Shown in pieces: positions 43,381 to 52,072 of a stretch of DNA of 64,000 nt. Below the pieces are notes generated by a model. It was not told the DNA's origin and did no database searches. It saw nothing but the letters and a program-made list of their open reading frames with translations. The stretch covers positions 1-64,000 of the forward strand of contig CAVSME010000002.1 in assembly GCA_963728985.1 (NCBI GenBank), given 5' to 3'. A program made the position numbers and the translations under genes. The number at the start of each line of letters is the position of its first letter. Position 1 is the stretch's first letter. The DNA comes from DASXAI01 sp963728985 (lineage in GTDB: Bacteria; Actinomycetota; Acidimicrobiia; Acidimicrobiales; Ilumatobacteraceae).

Positions 43381-43686
43381 ATGAGCGCCACGCGAGCCTC
43401 GACGGCGCCGGCCGAGGTCGAGCAACCGACCGAGGAAACGCACGTCGCGCCCGACCTCCCGTGGATCGTCATCGTCTGGAACGACCCGATCAACCTCATG
43501 TCCTACGTGGTCTTCGTGTTCCAGAAGCTGTTCGGCTACAGCAAGGAGAAGGCGACCACGCTCATGCTCGACGTGCACCACAAGGGGCGGGCGGTGGTGT
43601 CGAACGGGAGCCGGGAGAAGGCCGAGCTCGACGTCTTCCGCCTCCACGAGCATGGCCTGTGGGCCACGATGCAGCAGGACACGTGA
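43381..43686 (+). CDS. clpS: ATP-dependent Clp protease adaptor ClpS
   Basis: 101 residues. Delivers N-degron substrates (Leu/Phe/Tyr/Trp N-termini) to the Clp protease. A flexible N-terminal tail (1-25) is followed by the core with PWIVIVWNDPINLMSYVVFVF (substrate-pocket Asn-Asp) and MLDVHHKGRAVV. The ATG at 43381 is preferred over an upstream in-frame start at 43336 because the extra residues overlap the ctaB promoter region. The DUF2017 gene follows after 4 nt, a pairing often seen in actinobacteria. Confidence 0.92.
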   Translation: MSATRASTAPAEVEQPTEETHVAPDLPWIVIVWNDPINLMSYVVFVFQKLFGYSKEKATTLMLDVHHKGRAVVSNGSREKAELDVFRLHEHGLWATMQQDT

Positions 43687-43690
43687 GCCG

Positions 43691-44173
43691 GTGAGCCTCT
43701 TTCGGCGGTCCCGGATCCGGCGCACCCGCCGTGGCGCGTATCGGGTGGAGCTGCCCGAGGAGGAGCGCGACCTCCTGCGCCGCCTCCTGCCCCAGCTCCG
43801 CCTCCTCCTGAGCGAGGAGGACCCCGGCGACGGGCGGACCCGGCGCCTGCACCCGCCGGCGTACACCGACGACGCCGACGCCGACGCCGACTACCAGCGG
43901 CTCATGCGCGAGGACCTCGTCGCCTCCCGGCTGGCCGCGGTGGACGCCGTCGAGGCATCGATCGACGCCACGGAGCTCGACGAGCAGCAGCTCATGTCCT
44001 GGCTCGGGGCGGTGAACAACCTCCGCCTGGTGCTCGGCACGATGCTCGACGTGAGCGACGACCTCGAGATCGGCGAGGTGCCCGCGGAGACGCCCGACGT
44101 GGAGACCTACGCCCTGTATGCCTATCTGTCGAGCCTGCTCGGCGAGATGGTGGACGCCCTGGATCCGGGATGA
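43691..44173 (+). CDS. DUF2017 family protein
   Basis: 160 residues, mostly helical and strongly acidic after a basic N-terminus (SLFRRSRIRRTRRGAYRVEL). The order 'L..EER.LLRRLLPQL..LL' and the C-terminal helix YALYAYLSSLLGEMVDAL match the actinobacterial DUF2017 family that accompanies clpS. It starts at GTG 4 nt after clpS, so it is cotranscribed. The function is unknown; a link to Clp-dependent degradation is inferred from the conserved neighbourhood. Confidence 0.75.
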   Translation: MSLFRRSRIRRTRRGAYRVELPEEERDLLRRLLPQLRLLLSEEDPGDGRTRRLHPPAYTDDADADADYQRLMREDLVASRLAAVDAVEASIDATELDEQQLMSWLGAVNNLRLVLGTMLDVSDDLEIGEVPAETPDVETYALYAYLSSLLGEMVDALDPG

Positions 44174-44222
44174 ACTGCTAGTGTCTCTTCGCTCTCAGCC
44201 GGATCGCGCCAGCCACTCCAAA

Positions 44223-44298
44223 GCCCCCATCGTCTAGCGGCCTAGGACACCACCCTTTCAAGGTGGCGGCACGGGTTCGAATCCCGTTGGGGGTGCCA
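44223..44298 (+). tRNA. tRNA-Glu (TTC)
   Basis: Full cloverleaf. Acceptor GCCCCCA pairs with TGGGGGT (with a G1-U72 wobble), anticodon stem CCACC/GGTGG with loop CTTTCAA gives anticodon TTC, the T-arm contains GTTCGAATC, and CCA is encoded. Confidence 0.95.
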
Positions 44299-44304
44299 CA
44301 CCGA

Positions 44305-44382
44305 GGTCCCGTGGTGCAGTTTGGAGTGCACGCCGGCCTGTCAAGCCGGAGGCCGCGGGTTCAAATCCCGTCGGGACCGCCA
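44305..44382 (+). tRNA. tRNA-Asp (GTC)
   Basis: Acceptor GGTCCCG pairs with CGGGACC, anticodon stem CCGGC/GCCGG with loop CTGTCAA gives anticodon GTC, the T-loop is TTCAAAT, and CCA is encoded. It is 6 bp after tRNA-Glu and probably in the same transcript. Confidence 0.95.
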
Positions 44383-44411
44383 CCTCGTCGTCCGCTAAGG
44401 TCGACGGCCCT

Positions 44412-44487
44412 GGTCGGGTAGCTCAGTTGGCAGAGCGCGCGCCTGAAAAGTGCGAGGTCACCGGATCGACGCCGGTCCCGACCACCA
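44412..44487 (+). tRNA. tRNA-Phe (GAA), integration site of the island
   Basis: Acceptor GGTCGGG pairs with CCCGACC, D-arm GCTC/GAGC, anticodon stem CGCGC/GTGCG with loop CTGAAAA gives anticodon GAA, and CCA is encoded. The T-loop reads ATCGACG, so position 54 is A and not the usual T. Bases 44439-44486 recur exactly at 60042-60089, marking the tRNA 3' half as the attachment site. Confidence 0.92.
44439..44486 (+). repeat. attL: 48-bp direct repeat in tRNA-Phe
   Basis: Covers the tRNA-Phe 3' half from the anticodon stem to the second C of CCA. It is identical to 60042-60089, while the bases directly flanking each copy differ (C versus T on the left, A versus G on the right). Confidence 0.9.
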
Positions 44488-44513
44488 CGTTTGACCTGGT
44501 CAGAGGCTATAAG

Positions 44514-45746
44514 CTACGAGCGACGGGGCAATGAGATGGTCGTTCGTGCCACATCCGTGCCATAAGGAAGTGCCGTGCCGTTCCGTGCCAGATCATCCTC
44601 AGCCGTGGTGGGACGTGCGGAGGCGAGCCCGGCTTCGACCGTCATCGCTGCGAGCCGTTCAGCGATGAGGCGGTCGCGGTCCTCCGTGGCGTGCTGGTAG
44701 ATCATCGCCGCCCGGGCGCTCGAGTGGCCGAGTCGAGCCATGATTTCCTTCGTCGTGGCGCCGGTGCGGGCAGAGAGGGTGCCGGCGGTGTGGCGCAGAT
44801 CATGAAACCTCAGGCCGCCGAGCTCGGTTGCTCGGGTGGCGGGCATCCACACCCGGCGACGGAAGTTGTCGCGATCCAGCGGCGCACCCTCGGCGGAAGT
44901 GAAGACGTAGCCCCCCGGCCCACTTCCGGCGAACCGGGAAAGGTGCTGCTCTAGCTCGACGACGAGGGGGGCAGGGATCGCGACCGTTCGCCGGCCGGCC
45001 TCGCTCTTCGGATCGTCCTCGATCACGCGACCCGAAGACAGCCGGAGCCTCTTGCGACGGACCGCAATCGTGGCGTGGAGAAGGTTCAGGTCGTGGCAGC
45101 GAAGCGCGAAGAGCTCACCCTGACGGAGGCCAGTCAGCCCGGCGGTCAAGACGAGACTCCGGTAGCGCTCGGGCACGGCCGCTGGCCAGGGCGTACAGCT
45201 CCTCAAGAGTCGCGAAGCGTTGCTCTGCGTGCTTCTCGGTGCCCCCACCTTCAATTCGGCACGGGTTGCGCACGAGGCGCTCGTCAATGACGGCTTGGCC
45301 AAGGATTCTGTCGGAGACGCGCGTAGGCCTTCGCTGCGACGGAGGCCCCTCGCCGTTCGACCAAGGCTGCGTACCAAGCCCGAACGATCTCCGGGGTGAT
45401 GCCGCCCAGCTCGACCGTCCCGAGCGCAGGAAGGTCGGACGCAACCTCAGGGAGGATGTGCAGCCGGAGCTGGAGTTCGTAGATCTCGCGTCCGGAGCGA
45501 GAGTCGCGGTTTGCTCTTGAGCCAACCCCAGGCATAGTCAGCCAGCGCCTCCTTGCCGGCGCTCGGATCAACCCATGCGCCTCGCGACCGGTCGGCCTCG
45601 ACGGTCGAGAGCCAACGCGCCGCGTCGGCCTTGGTCTTGAAGGTCCGTGGCGCTGACGCCAGCCGGTTGTAGGTCACCGGGTAGCGCGCCTGCCACCGTC
45701 CCGATGCCAGTCGTCGGATGCTGCCGAACTGTCGGCGCCTTCCCAT
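44514..45746 (-). pseudogene. tyrosine recombinase (phage-type integrase), three frameshifts
   Basis: Pieces in order: N-terminal Arm/DNA-binding part MGRRRQFGSIRRLASGRWQA... from 45746; then SAM-like core-binding part EIYELQLRLHILPEVA in a second frame (about 45500); then LVRNPCRIEGGGTEKHAEQRF in a third frame (about 45270); then the catalytic domain back in the first frame from about 45180, with GLRQGELFALR (Arg I), FHDLRHTAGT (HxLRH), LGHSSARAAMIYQHA (HxxR region and Tyr). Each break behaves as one extra base. Joined, it would be a full-size integrase of about 410 residues next to attL. It is either decayed or a victim of insertion errors. Confidence 0.8.
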
Positions 45747-45785
45747 CGAGTCACCCCCATCTCGTGCCGTCCCGTTCTGCCCTGT

Positions 45786-46448
45786 TCAGCGGGCGGGTCG
45801 GTGCTTGCTCGTGGCTTTCGTGCCGCTGTGTGTTCCGTCCGTCTCGACGGTGTCGATGCGGCCGAGCACGTCGGCGAGGCGGACGAGGACGTCGCGGGCT
45901 TCGGCCAGGTCGCCGAAGGCCTCCCGCAGCTCGGCGACGGCCTTCATTTCGGTGAGCTGGTCGAGCCGGTCGCTAGCGGTGCCAGCAGTGGCGGCGCCGG
46001 TGCGGCTGCCTTCAGCTTCTGCTTTGGCGATGGCGGCGGCGTACTCGAGGAGTGCGGTGCGCCATGGCGGGGCGCTGCTGTCGGTGCCCAGGATGGCATC
46101 GAGCAGGAGCGACATGTCCATGCCCCGCCACGTGGCGTCGGGGGTGTGGAGCCCGGCGTCCTGTTCGGGTGGTGGCGGGAGGAAGAACCAGCCGATGGGC
46201 AGGTCGAAGCCGCGCGAGAAGGCCACGAGCTCATCGGCGCTGAACTGTTTGACCCGGGTCCCGCCGATGGATCGTTCGATGGAGGAAAAGCTGGCGTTGG
46301 AGAGCCGGGCGCCGAGGTAGGGGGCGATCGCCGCCGACGCCTGCTCCTGCGTCCAGCCCCGCATGGCCCGGGCCCGGGCCACGTTGAGGGCGACGACCTG
46401 GTTCGGGCTGTAGGTCCGGCGCAGGAAGCGCTCTTTCAGCTTCGCCAT
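45786..46448 (-). CDS. XRE-type helix-turn-helix regulator of the island
   Basis: 220 residues. The HTH lies at about 20-75 (ALNVARARAMRGWTQEQASAAIAPYLGARLSNASFSSIERS), followed by FSADELVAFSRGFDLPIGWFFLPPP, a cupin-less XRE layout seen in actinobacterial mobile elements. The C-terminal 70 residues form a helix (TASDRLDQLTEMKAVAELREAFGDLAEARDVLVRLADVLG) likely for dimerisation. It is 39 bp upstream of the integrase on the same strand and divergent from the excisionase-like gene, the usual int/xis control layout. Confidence 0.75.
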   Translation of the reverse strand: MAKLKERFLRRTYSPNQVVALNVARARAMRGWTQEQASAAIAPYLGARLSNASFSSIERSIGGTRVKQFSADELVAFSRGFDLPIGWFFLPPPPEQDAGLHTPDATWRGMDMSLLLDAILGTDSSAPPWRTALLEYAAAIAKAEAEGSRTGAATAGTASDRLDQLTEMKAVAELREAFGDLAEARDVLVRLADVLGRIDTVETDGTHSGTKATSKHRPAR

Positions 46449-46606
46449 GCCGTGAGCCTAGATCGTCATGCTCGTCGAGTAATCAACCTTTCCGTTGGCA
46501 ATCGAACCGCCTGGGTGTACTCTACGAATCCGTTTGGTAGTCGACGGGGGGCAAATCTCTGGCTGAGGCCATCCCGGACTTCCTCACCATCGGGGAGGCG
46601 GCAGCG

Positions 46607-46891
46607 GTGCTGCGCATCGGCCGCACCGTCGCGTACCAGCTCGCCCGGCGCTACCTCGCCTCAGGCGGCAAGGAAGGTCTGCCGGTCGTGCGCGTCGGGC
46701 GGCTGCTGCGGGCGCCGCGGGTCGAATTGGAGAAGCTGATCGGCGGCCCGATCACGTGGCCGCTGCCCGGGCCAACGACGGCCCCCGTCGAGTCCCTCGT
46801 CCCCGCGCCGAAGACCGCCGGACCAGCCAGACGCCCGCGCCGCGCTGGCCGCACCAGCGCCGGCCAACTGGCGCTCCTCGAGTCGGACTGA
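46607..46891 (+). CDS. excisionase/MerR-like DNA-binding protein
   Basis: The called frame starts at GTG 46607, but similarity to the helix-turn-helix excisionase pattern begins upstream (FLTIGEAAAVLRIGRTVAYQLARRYL... from about 46575), where no ATG/GTG/TTG is in frame before a stop at about 46540; the true start may be the CTG at 46559 or another uncommon codon. The core GLPVVRVGRLLRAPRVELEKLIG is the wing typical of excisionase-family proteins. A Pro/Arg-rich tail follows. It is divergent from the XRE gene and is a probable recombination directionality factor for the island. Confidence 0.6.
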   Translation: MLRIGRTVAYQLARRYLASGGKEGLPVVRVGRLLRAPRVELEKLIGGPITWPLPGPTTAPVESLVPAPKTAGPARRPRRAGRTSAGQLALLESD

Positions 46892-46955
46892 CCGACCATG
46901 GCTGCCCCCTCTCGCTCCCGACCTCGCCAAAGCCCTACAGAAAGGAGCCGGCGAC

Positions 46956-46980
46956 CCACGACGGCGTCGACTCGTCGTGG
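46956..46980. terminator. hairpin downstream of the excisionase-like gene
   Basis: Perfect 8-bp arms CCACGACG and CGTCGTGG around a 9-nt loop, 64 bp after the stop. It could terminate the transcript or be an operator. Confidence 0.35.
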
Positions 46981-47134
46981 TGACACATCATGACTCGGCG
47001 GCGTGACACGCCAGCCGAGTTCGTGGCCGCCGCGGCGGCCGAGATCGGCCTCGAGCTCTGAAAGGCAGCTCGGGCCTTGGTCGCTCACACGTCGTCTGTG
47101 GCTCGGACTAAATGGATAGGGGGCTCTTCATCAG

Positions 47135-47292
47135 ATCGCGGCGAAGGTCGCGTACCCGATGGTGGCCGGCTGCACGGTGGTGCTGAAGCCGGGCGGGGTC
47201 GCGCCGGTGGATGCGTTCATCCTCGTCGAGGTCGTCGACGAGGTGGGGCTGCCGGCCGGGGTGTTCAACCTCGTGTCGGGCTGTGGCCCGGG
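47135..47292 (+). pseudogene. aldehyde dehydrogenase fragment
   Basis: About 52 codons in one frame read AAKVAYPMVAGCTVVLKPGG...DAFILVEVVDEVGLPAGVFNLVSG, the NAD-binding segment of aldehyde dehydrogenases (compare the family pattern 'PALAAGCTVVLKPSE...GLPPGVFNLV'). There is no start codon context, no flanking ALDH sequence and no stop in frame, so it is an isolated remnant inside the island. Confidence 0.7.
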
Positions 47293-47837
47293 CGGCACCG
47301 GTCGCCGGGTTGGTCGTGGTGAACGTCTCGCCGGAGGCGGCGTCAACCCATTGGCTTCCGATGAAGAGCTTTTGCTGGGTCTCTGGATTGCTCGACCTGG
47401 CGGTCGAGCGACGCCGTGCTCATGGCAGGAACCCTGTTCCGTCGAACGAGACCGCCCGCCGAGTGGCGGCCAGGCCGATAGTCGATGATGAACGATCGCG
47501 CAATCGACCGGTGGGTTTACCTGGCCCTGATCGATGCCAACCGCTCGTTTGTCGACGTCGCCATCGCCGGTGGATGTCGTGTCAGCCGTAAGTAGCGGCC
47601 AGTTCGTGTCCGTCTGCCTCGAGCGGAGCAGGTCTCCGAGCGTGCAGGCCGCTGAATCGCACGATGACGGCATCCCCGCCCGGTACCCGCAGTCGGTCCG
47701 GTCACCGCGGTGGCGTGGATCGTGATGAGCAGCTCGTCACCATTGACCGTCGTCGTGGTCCACCAACCTGGATGCGCGACGCCGTATGGCGCATCGCTGA
47801 CCGATCGTGAACAGGGTTGGCGACATGGTCGCTTCGC
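47293..47837. other. 545 bp of degenerate island DNA
   Basis: No intact gene is seen. Short open frames exist on both strands but none has family motifs or a ribosome binding site. GC appears lower and codon pattern weaker than in neighbouring genes, consistent with decayed sequence between the ALDH fragment and the ATPase gene. Confidence 0.4.
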
Positions 47838-50150
47838 TCACAAGCCAACACGCGTAGTCGCGGGGTCTTCGTGGGCGAGTGAGAGGTAGCTCTCCTCCTC
47901 CTGGGCGAAGTGCAGTTCGAGGATGGCATGGAGCCCGTAGAGGAGTCGTCGGAGTTCGAGGATGTCGGCCGGGGCCGGGGTGTCGTCACCGATACGGTTG
48001 AGGATGGAACCGGTTCGAGCGGTCAGCCGGCCGATCTCAGCGTGGGTGCGGCTCATGGTGCCGGTCGGGTCGGTGCCGCCGAGGGCGTCCGCGATTAGGG
48101 GGTAGAGCTGACGGTCCTCGGCCTGCTCGTGGGGCTCGATCTCGGTCACCAGCAACTGGTGCGCCCGACGCACGAGTGCGAGGGAAGCAGGCCCGGGTGC
48201 GGAACCGAGGCTGTCGGCTGCGGCGCGCAGGACGTCGATGTCGGGTCGCAGCTCGCGATGTTCGGCGCTGAACTGCAGCGCCAGTTGGTTACCGGTGTCG
48301 CCGAGGCGCGTCTCACCTCTGGCCGCGCGCAGGCTGCGGAGGGCGTTCAGGATGACGGCGACGTCGATCAGCTCCTGCAGGAGTGCACCCCACGCCGCCG
48401 GGAGGTAGCCGGCGGCGGCGACGCCCATGGCGGCGAGGGACAACGCCATGCCGGCCACCACGCTCTGGGTGGCGATGCGGCGGGAGCGCCGGGCGATGAT
48501 GTGGGCGTCGCCGAGACGGTCGAGGCGATCGACGGTCAACACCACATCGGCCGCTTCGGACGACACCGTGGCGCCCCGGGCCCCGATGGCCACGCCCACA
48601 CCGGCGACCGCCAGCGCGGGGGCGTCGTTGATGCCGTCGCCGACCATGACGGTCGGGCCCCGCGCGCTTTCGCGTCTGACGGCGGCGACCTTGTCGGACG
48701 GAGTCTGCTCGGCCAGGACCTCGTCGACCCCGATCATTGCGCCAACGGCGGCCCCAACGTCGGCGCGGTCGCCGGTCACCATGACGACCCGCCGGATGCC
48801 GGCTCGGCGAAGGCTGCGGATCGTCCGGGCGGCGTCGGGTCGGATCGGGTCACTCAGGACGAGGGCGCCGGCAGGTGAGCCGTCCACCCCGACGAACACG
48901 CAGACCGCGCCGTCGAGCTCGCTGAGTTGGCGAGCGGCCGCCACCCACGGCTCGTCGCCCTGCACGCCGACCCAGCTGCTCTTGCCGACGGCAACGTCGT
49001 GGTCGCTGACCCGGCCGCGAATGCCCGCACCGGCGACTTCGCTCGTCCTGATCGGCAGTTCGAGGACACCTCCCCGGTCCCGACCGGCGCGCACGATCGC
49101 GGATGCCAGCACGTGCGGGGAGACCTGATCGAGCGAGGCCGCGAGCCGGAGCACCTCGCCGGCGTCGAGCCCTTCGGCGGTCACGATCTCGACCAACATC
49201 GGCCGGCCGGCGGTGAGCGTGCCAGTCTTGTCGAACAGCAGGATCTCGGCGTCGGCCAGCCGCTCCAGCGGCCCGCCGCCCTTCACGATCACGCCGAGAC
49301 GCGCGGCGCGGGACAGCCCGGCGACGATGGCGACCGGGGCCGCCAGGATCAGTGGGCACGGCGTGGCGACCACCAAGACGGCGACCGCCCGGCTCAACTC
49401 ACCTGAGATCGCCCACGCCGCGCCGGCGACGACCACGCTGAGGACCAAGAAGGCAAGGGCATAGCGATCGGCAAGGCGCACGAACGGCGAGCTCGTTGCC
49501 GTGGCCTCCTCGACGAGGCGCACGATCCCGGCGTAGGTGGAGTCCGAAGCGGTGGTCGTAGCCACCACGTCGAACGGGCCGCCAGCGTTCACCGCACCGC
49601 CACGAACGGTCTCCCCGACGGCGCGCTGGACCGGCAGCGACTCACCCGTGAGCGCGCTGTCGTCGATGACCGCCGGCCCGCTGCGCACGGTGCCATCGAC
49701 GGGGACGACCTCACCCGGCTGCACGAGGAGCAGGTCACCGACCGCCACGTCCTCGACGGGCGCGTCGGTGAGCTCGCCGTCCACGTAGCGGTGGGCGACG
49801 CGCGGGGCGCGCCCGAGAAGAGCGTGCAACTCCCGTTCAGCCCGACCGGCCGCCCACGCCTCGAGACTGCGCCCCGTCGTCAGCATCACCGTGATCACCG
49901 CGCCGGCGAAGTACTCGCCCACGACGAGCGTGCCGAGGACCGCCAACAGGGCGATGGCGTCCACCCCCAGGCGACCGTGGCGGGCAGCATCGAGCACCCA
50001 CCAGACCGACAGGACGAGGCCGAGACCAGCGGTCACCATCCAGATCCCGTCGGCAAACCCGTCCGCCCCGACCAGCGCGGCGGCAACACCCGAGGCCAGG
50101 CCCAGGACGGCCGCCGCGAGCATGACCACGTCGAAGTGGCGGCGGATCAT
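47838..50150 (-). CDS. P1B-5 type metal-transporting ATPase with C-terminal hemerythrin domain (Ni/Fe exporter type)
   Basis: 770 residues. P-type ATPase core: actuator TGES in DDSALTGESLPVQR, transmembrane metal site TPCPL (subclass marker), phosphorylation site DKTGTLTAG, HP-type ATP-binding region and GDGINDAPAL. No N-terminal metal-binding domain is present. The C-terminal 140 residues form a hemerythrin-like domain with the spaced HEQAED, THAEIGR and LHAILELHFAQEEESYL ligands. TPC plus hemerythrin is the described P1B-5 (Nia) layout, linked to Ni2+/Fe2+ efflux. The ATG at 50150 is used because the upstream reading is antisense to the reductase gene. It is last in a minus-strand operon behind a two-component system. 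Confidence 0.85.
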   Translation of the reverse strand: MIRRHFDVVMLAAAVLGLASGVAAALVGADGFADGIWMVTAGLGLVLSVWWVLDAARHGRLGVDAIALLAVLGTLVVGEYFAGAVITVMLTTGRSLEAWAAGRAERELHALLGRAPRVAHRYVDGELTDAPVEDVAVGDLLLVQPGEVVPVDGTVRSGPAVIDDSALTGESLPVQRAVGETVRGGAVNAGGPFDVVATTTASDSTYAGIVRLVEEATATSSPFVRLADRYALAFLVLSVVVAGAAWAISGELSRAVAVLVVATPCPLILAAPVAIVAGLSRAARLGVIVKGGGPLERLADAEILLFDKTGTLTAGRPMLVEIVTAEGLDAGEVLRLAASLDQVSPHVLASAIVRAGRDRGGVLELPIRTSEVAGAGIRGRVSDHDVAVGKSSWVGVQGDEPWVAAARQLSELDGAVCVFVGVDGSPAGALVLSDPIRPDAARTIRSLRRAGIRRVVMVTGDRADVGAAVGAMIGVDEVLAEQTPSDKVAAVRRESARGPTVMVGDGINDAPALAVAGVGVAIGARGATVSSEAADVVLTVDRLDRLGDAHIIARRSRRIATQSVVAGMALSLAAMGVAAAGYLPAAWGALLQELIDVAVILNALRSLRAARGETRLGDTGNQLALQFSAEHRELRPDIDVLRAAADSLGSAPGPASLALVRRAHQLLVTEIEPHEQAEDRQLYPLIADALGGTDPTGTMSRTHAEIGRLTARTGSILNRIGDDTPAPADILELRRLLYGLHAILELHFAQEEESYLSLAHEDPATTRVGL

Positions 50151-50182
50151 CGTCGGGGAGCGCGGATGGCGCCGGCTACCTG

Positions 50183-50764
50183 TCACCCTGACGACGCGAA
50201 TGCCGGTGGGTGTCGATGCCGGCGGGCGCCGTGAGGCCGGCGCCGTTCGGCGAGGACTCGGAACAAGGTGAGGAACGTCACCGTCCCCGCCGCCAGCACG
50301 TAGGCGATCCAGAGCAGAGGCTGGGTGGCGTCGGTTCCTGCCGTGACGCCGTGGATCGTGGCCAGCCAGAAAACCCCGAAGCTGCTGAGGTGTACGTAGC
50401 GCCACCAGCGCCTGGGAATGCGCTTCATGGCAAGCGACGTGGCTTCGACGGCGACGAGGAGGTACAGGGCGACGACACCGAGGGCGACCGGGAGCGGCTT
50501 CCAGGCGCTCGCGAAGGGGACGAGGATCTCGGCGAATCCGAAGGTGGTGTAGGTGTCGGCGACGAGCCCGAGGAGGTGGATCCCCACGAAGATCACGGCG
50601 AGACCACCCAGGAACCGATGGAGGTCGAGGAGCCACTTCGGGGCCGGCCGACCGCCGAGTAGCCGGGTCGTCAGCAGAAGACCCCAGATGACCGCGGCAG
50701 TGACGAGCACCCAGGCGACGATCCCGCTCGATCGGGCGATGTACCACCAGAGTTGTTCGCTCAT
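50183..50764 (-). CDS. ferric-reductase-like transmembrane cytochrome b (cassette 1)
   Basis: 193 residues with six predicted helices of the ferric reductase/MsrQ-like fold. Four conserved His for two b haems are visible in LLDLHRFLGG, FVGIHLLGL, RYVHLSSFG and ATIHGVTAG. No NAD or FAD-binding domain is present, so electrons must come from a partner. The ATG overlaps the ApbE stop (ATGA). It is paralogous to 55519-56100 over its whole length. Together with ApbE this suggests a flavin-dependent electron path across the membrane; the partner flavoprotein is not identified. Confidence 0.8.
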   Translation of the reverse strand: MSEQLWWYIARSSGIVAWVLVTAAVIWGLLLTTRLLGGRPAPKWLLDLHRFLGGLAVIFVGIHLLGLVADTYTTFGFAEILVPFASAWKPLPVALGVVALYLLVAVEATSLAMKRIPRRWWRYVHLSSFGVFWLATIHGVTAGTDATQPLLWIAYVLAAGTVTFLTLFRVLAERRRPHGARRHRHPPAFASSG

Positions 50765-51660
50765 GTCACGAGCACCGCCAGATCAGAGGTAGCGGTCGTG
50801 TCGCCGTTCTCGTCCACGGTGATCGCCGACACGTCCGACAACAGGTCGAGGGTACCGCTGACGAAGAGCACTTTCGTGAGCGCTTCGGCCCACCAGGTTT
50901 CCGCGGCGATGACGGTGGCGGCGACGAGAGGCGTCGTCGTCGGGCGCCCGGTGGCCGGGTCGATCAGGTGATGACGAGCAATCCCGTTCATGCGCCACTG
51001 CCGCCGCAGGCGACTGCTGGTGGCAATCCCGACGTCGTGCAGCGCGAGGTGGAGCAACGTCCGGTCCGCGTCCAGCGGGTGTTCCACGTCGATGATCCAT
51101 CGCCCGTCGTGGGGGCCTGCGCCGGCGACCCGGATGTCGCCGCCGACGTCGACGAGGACGCCTTCGGCACCCTGCGCTATGAGCTCTTCGGCCACGATGT
51201 CGGCGGCGAGACCTTTGCCGATGCCACCCGGATCGATCCCGACGCCGTCGGGCAGCGTGATGGCGTGGGCTCGTTCGTCGAGGCTGATCGTCGCGCAACC
51301 TCGCGCAGGTCTCCGGCAGCGCTCGGGCCCGTTGCGGTCAACGGGGATCGACGAGAAGGTGCGGTCGTAGCCATTGGCCATGACCGCGTCGAGGACCGTT
51401 GGGTCGCAAAGACCGCCGGTTTGTTTCCATGCCGCGACGGCCCGATCGACGAGCCGATACGTGTCCGGCGACACCAGGATGGCCGAGCCGCGAGGGCCAC
51501 GGTTCATTCTTGACAACTCACTTCCGGGCTGGAAGCGGCTCCAACGACGTTCGAGGTCGGCGACACGCAACGCCGCATCGTGAACGAGCCCGGGCCGCCC
51601 GCCGAGCACGACGACATGGGCAGAACTGCCCATGGCGGGGAAGCGAAGTTCAGCTTCCAC
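50761..51660 (-). CDS. apbE: FAD:protein FMN transferase, ApbE family (cassette 1)
   Basis: About 299 residues from the GTG at 51660. ApbE enzymes transfer FMN from FAD onto a Thr/Ser of target proteins. Seen motifs are MGSSAHVVV, WSRFQPGSELSRMN, GGLCDPTVLDAVMANGYD, GIDPGGIGKGLAADIV (Mg/FAD site), VDVGGDIRVAG and GIATSSRLRRQW, then a HHLIDPATG loop. No Sec or lipoprotein signal is present, so it probably acts in the cytosol, unlike many exported ApbEs. It overlaps the small membrane-protein gene upstream by 11 nt and the reductase gene downstream by 4 nt. It is paralogous to 56097-57041. Confidence 0.85.
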   Translation of the reverse strand: MEAELRFPAMGSSAHVVVLGGRPGLVHDAALRVADLERRWSRFQPGSELSRMNRGPRGSAILVSPDTYRLVDRAVAAWKQTGGLCDPTVLDAVMANGYDRTFSSIPVDRNGPERCRRPARGCATISLDERAHAITLPDGVGIDPGGIGKGLAADIVAEELIAQGAEGVLVDVGGDIRVAGAGPHDGRWIIDVEHPLDADRTLLHLALHDVGIATSSRLRRQWRMNGIARHHLIDPATGRPTTTPLVAATVIAAETWWAEALTKVLFVSGTLDLLSDVSAITVDENGDTTATSDLAVLVT

Positions 51661-52072
51661 GGGTCGTGGCCGTCGCCGGCACCGTTGCCGGTGCGGCGGC
51701 GATCGTCGGGGTGGTGCGGGCGGCGGCGGGTGCTGCGCCACCCGTGGAGGCCGTCGGCGAGACGACCGGCACGAGCTGGACCACCGCAGGCGGGGTTGGC
51801 GTCGACGGCGCGATTGGCGCGGCGCTCGACCGTGCCGCTTGCGCCATCGCCGCAGCGAACACGATGGTCGCGCTGACGCTGAGGGCGCCGGCGAGGATTC
51901 GACCGCCTGTCGCCGCGTGGCGGGGTCGACTCGGTGACGACCGCAGATCTGACTGGTGAGCGGTCACGGCGCCGGTGTCCGCCTTGGTCGCGGCGCCTTG
52001 GCGACGGCCGGTGTCGCCGCCGCGACGGGCGGCCAGTGCGGCGAGGCGGGAGTCCTGGTCGGCGTCAGTCAT
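51650..52072 (-). CDS. single-pass membrane protein with Ser/Thr/Pro/Ala-rich exterior (cassette 1, protein B)
   Basis: 140 residues: a cytoplasmic N-terminal 57 residues with an anti-sigma-like charged start (MTDADQDSRLAALAARRG), one helix at about 60-80 (GGRILAGALSVSATIVFAAAM), then a low-complexity exterior rich in Thr, Pro, Ala and Val. The ATG overlaps the preceding gene's stop (ATGACTGA). A matching protein stands at the same position in cassette 2. No FMN-attachment motif is certain; Thr-rich segments could be modified. Function unknown. Confidence 0.6.
   Translation of the reverse strand: MTDADQDSRLAALAARRGGDTGRRQGAATKADTGAVTAHQSDLRSSPSRPRHAATGGRILAGALSVSATIVFAAAMAQAARSSAAPIAPSTPTPPAVVQLVPVVSPTASTGGAAPAAARTTPTIAAAPATVPATATTRGS

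Noticed and set aside
46990..47061. 23-codon ORF (MTRRRDTPAEF...)
   Set aside because: No ribosome binding site at the right distance and no context; could be a remnant only.
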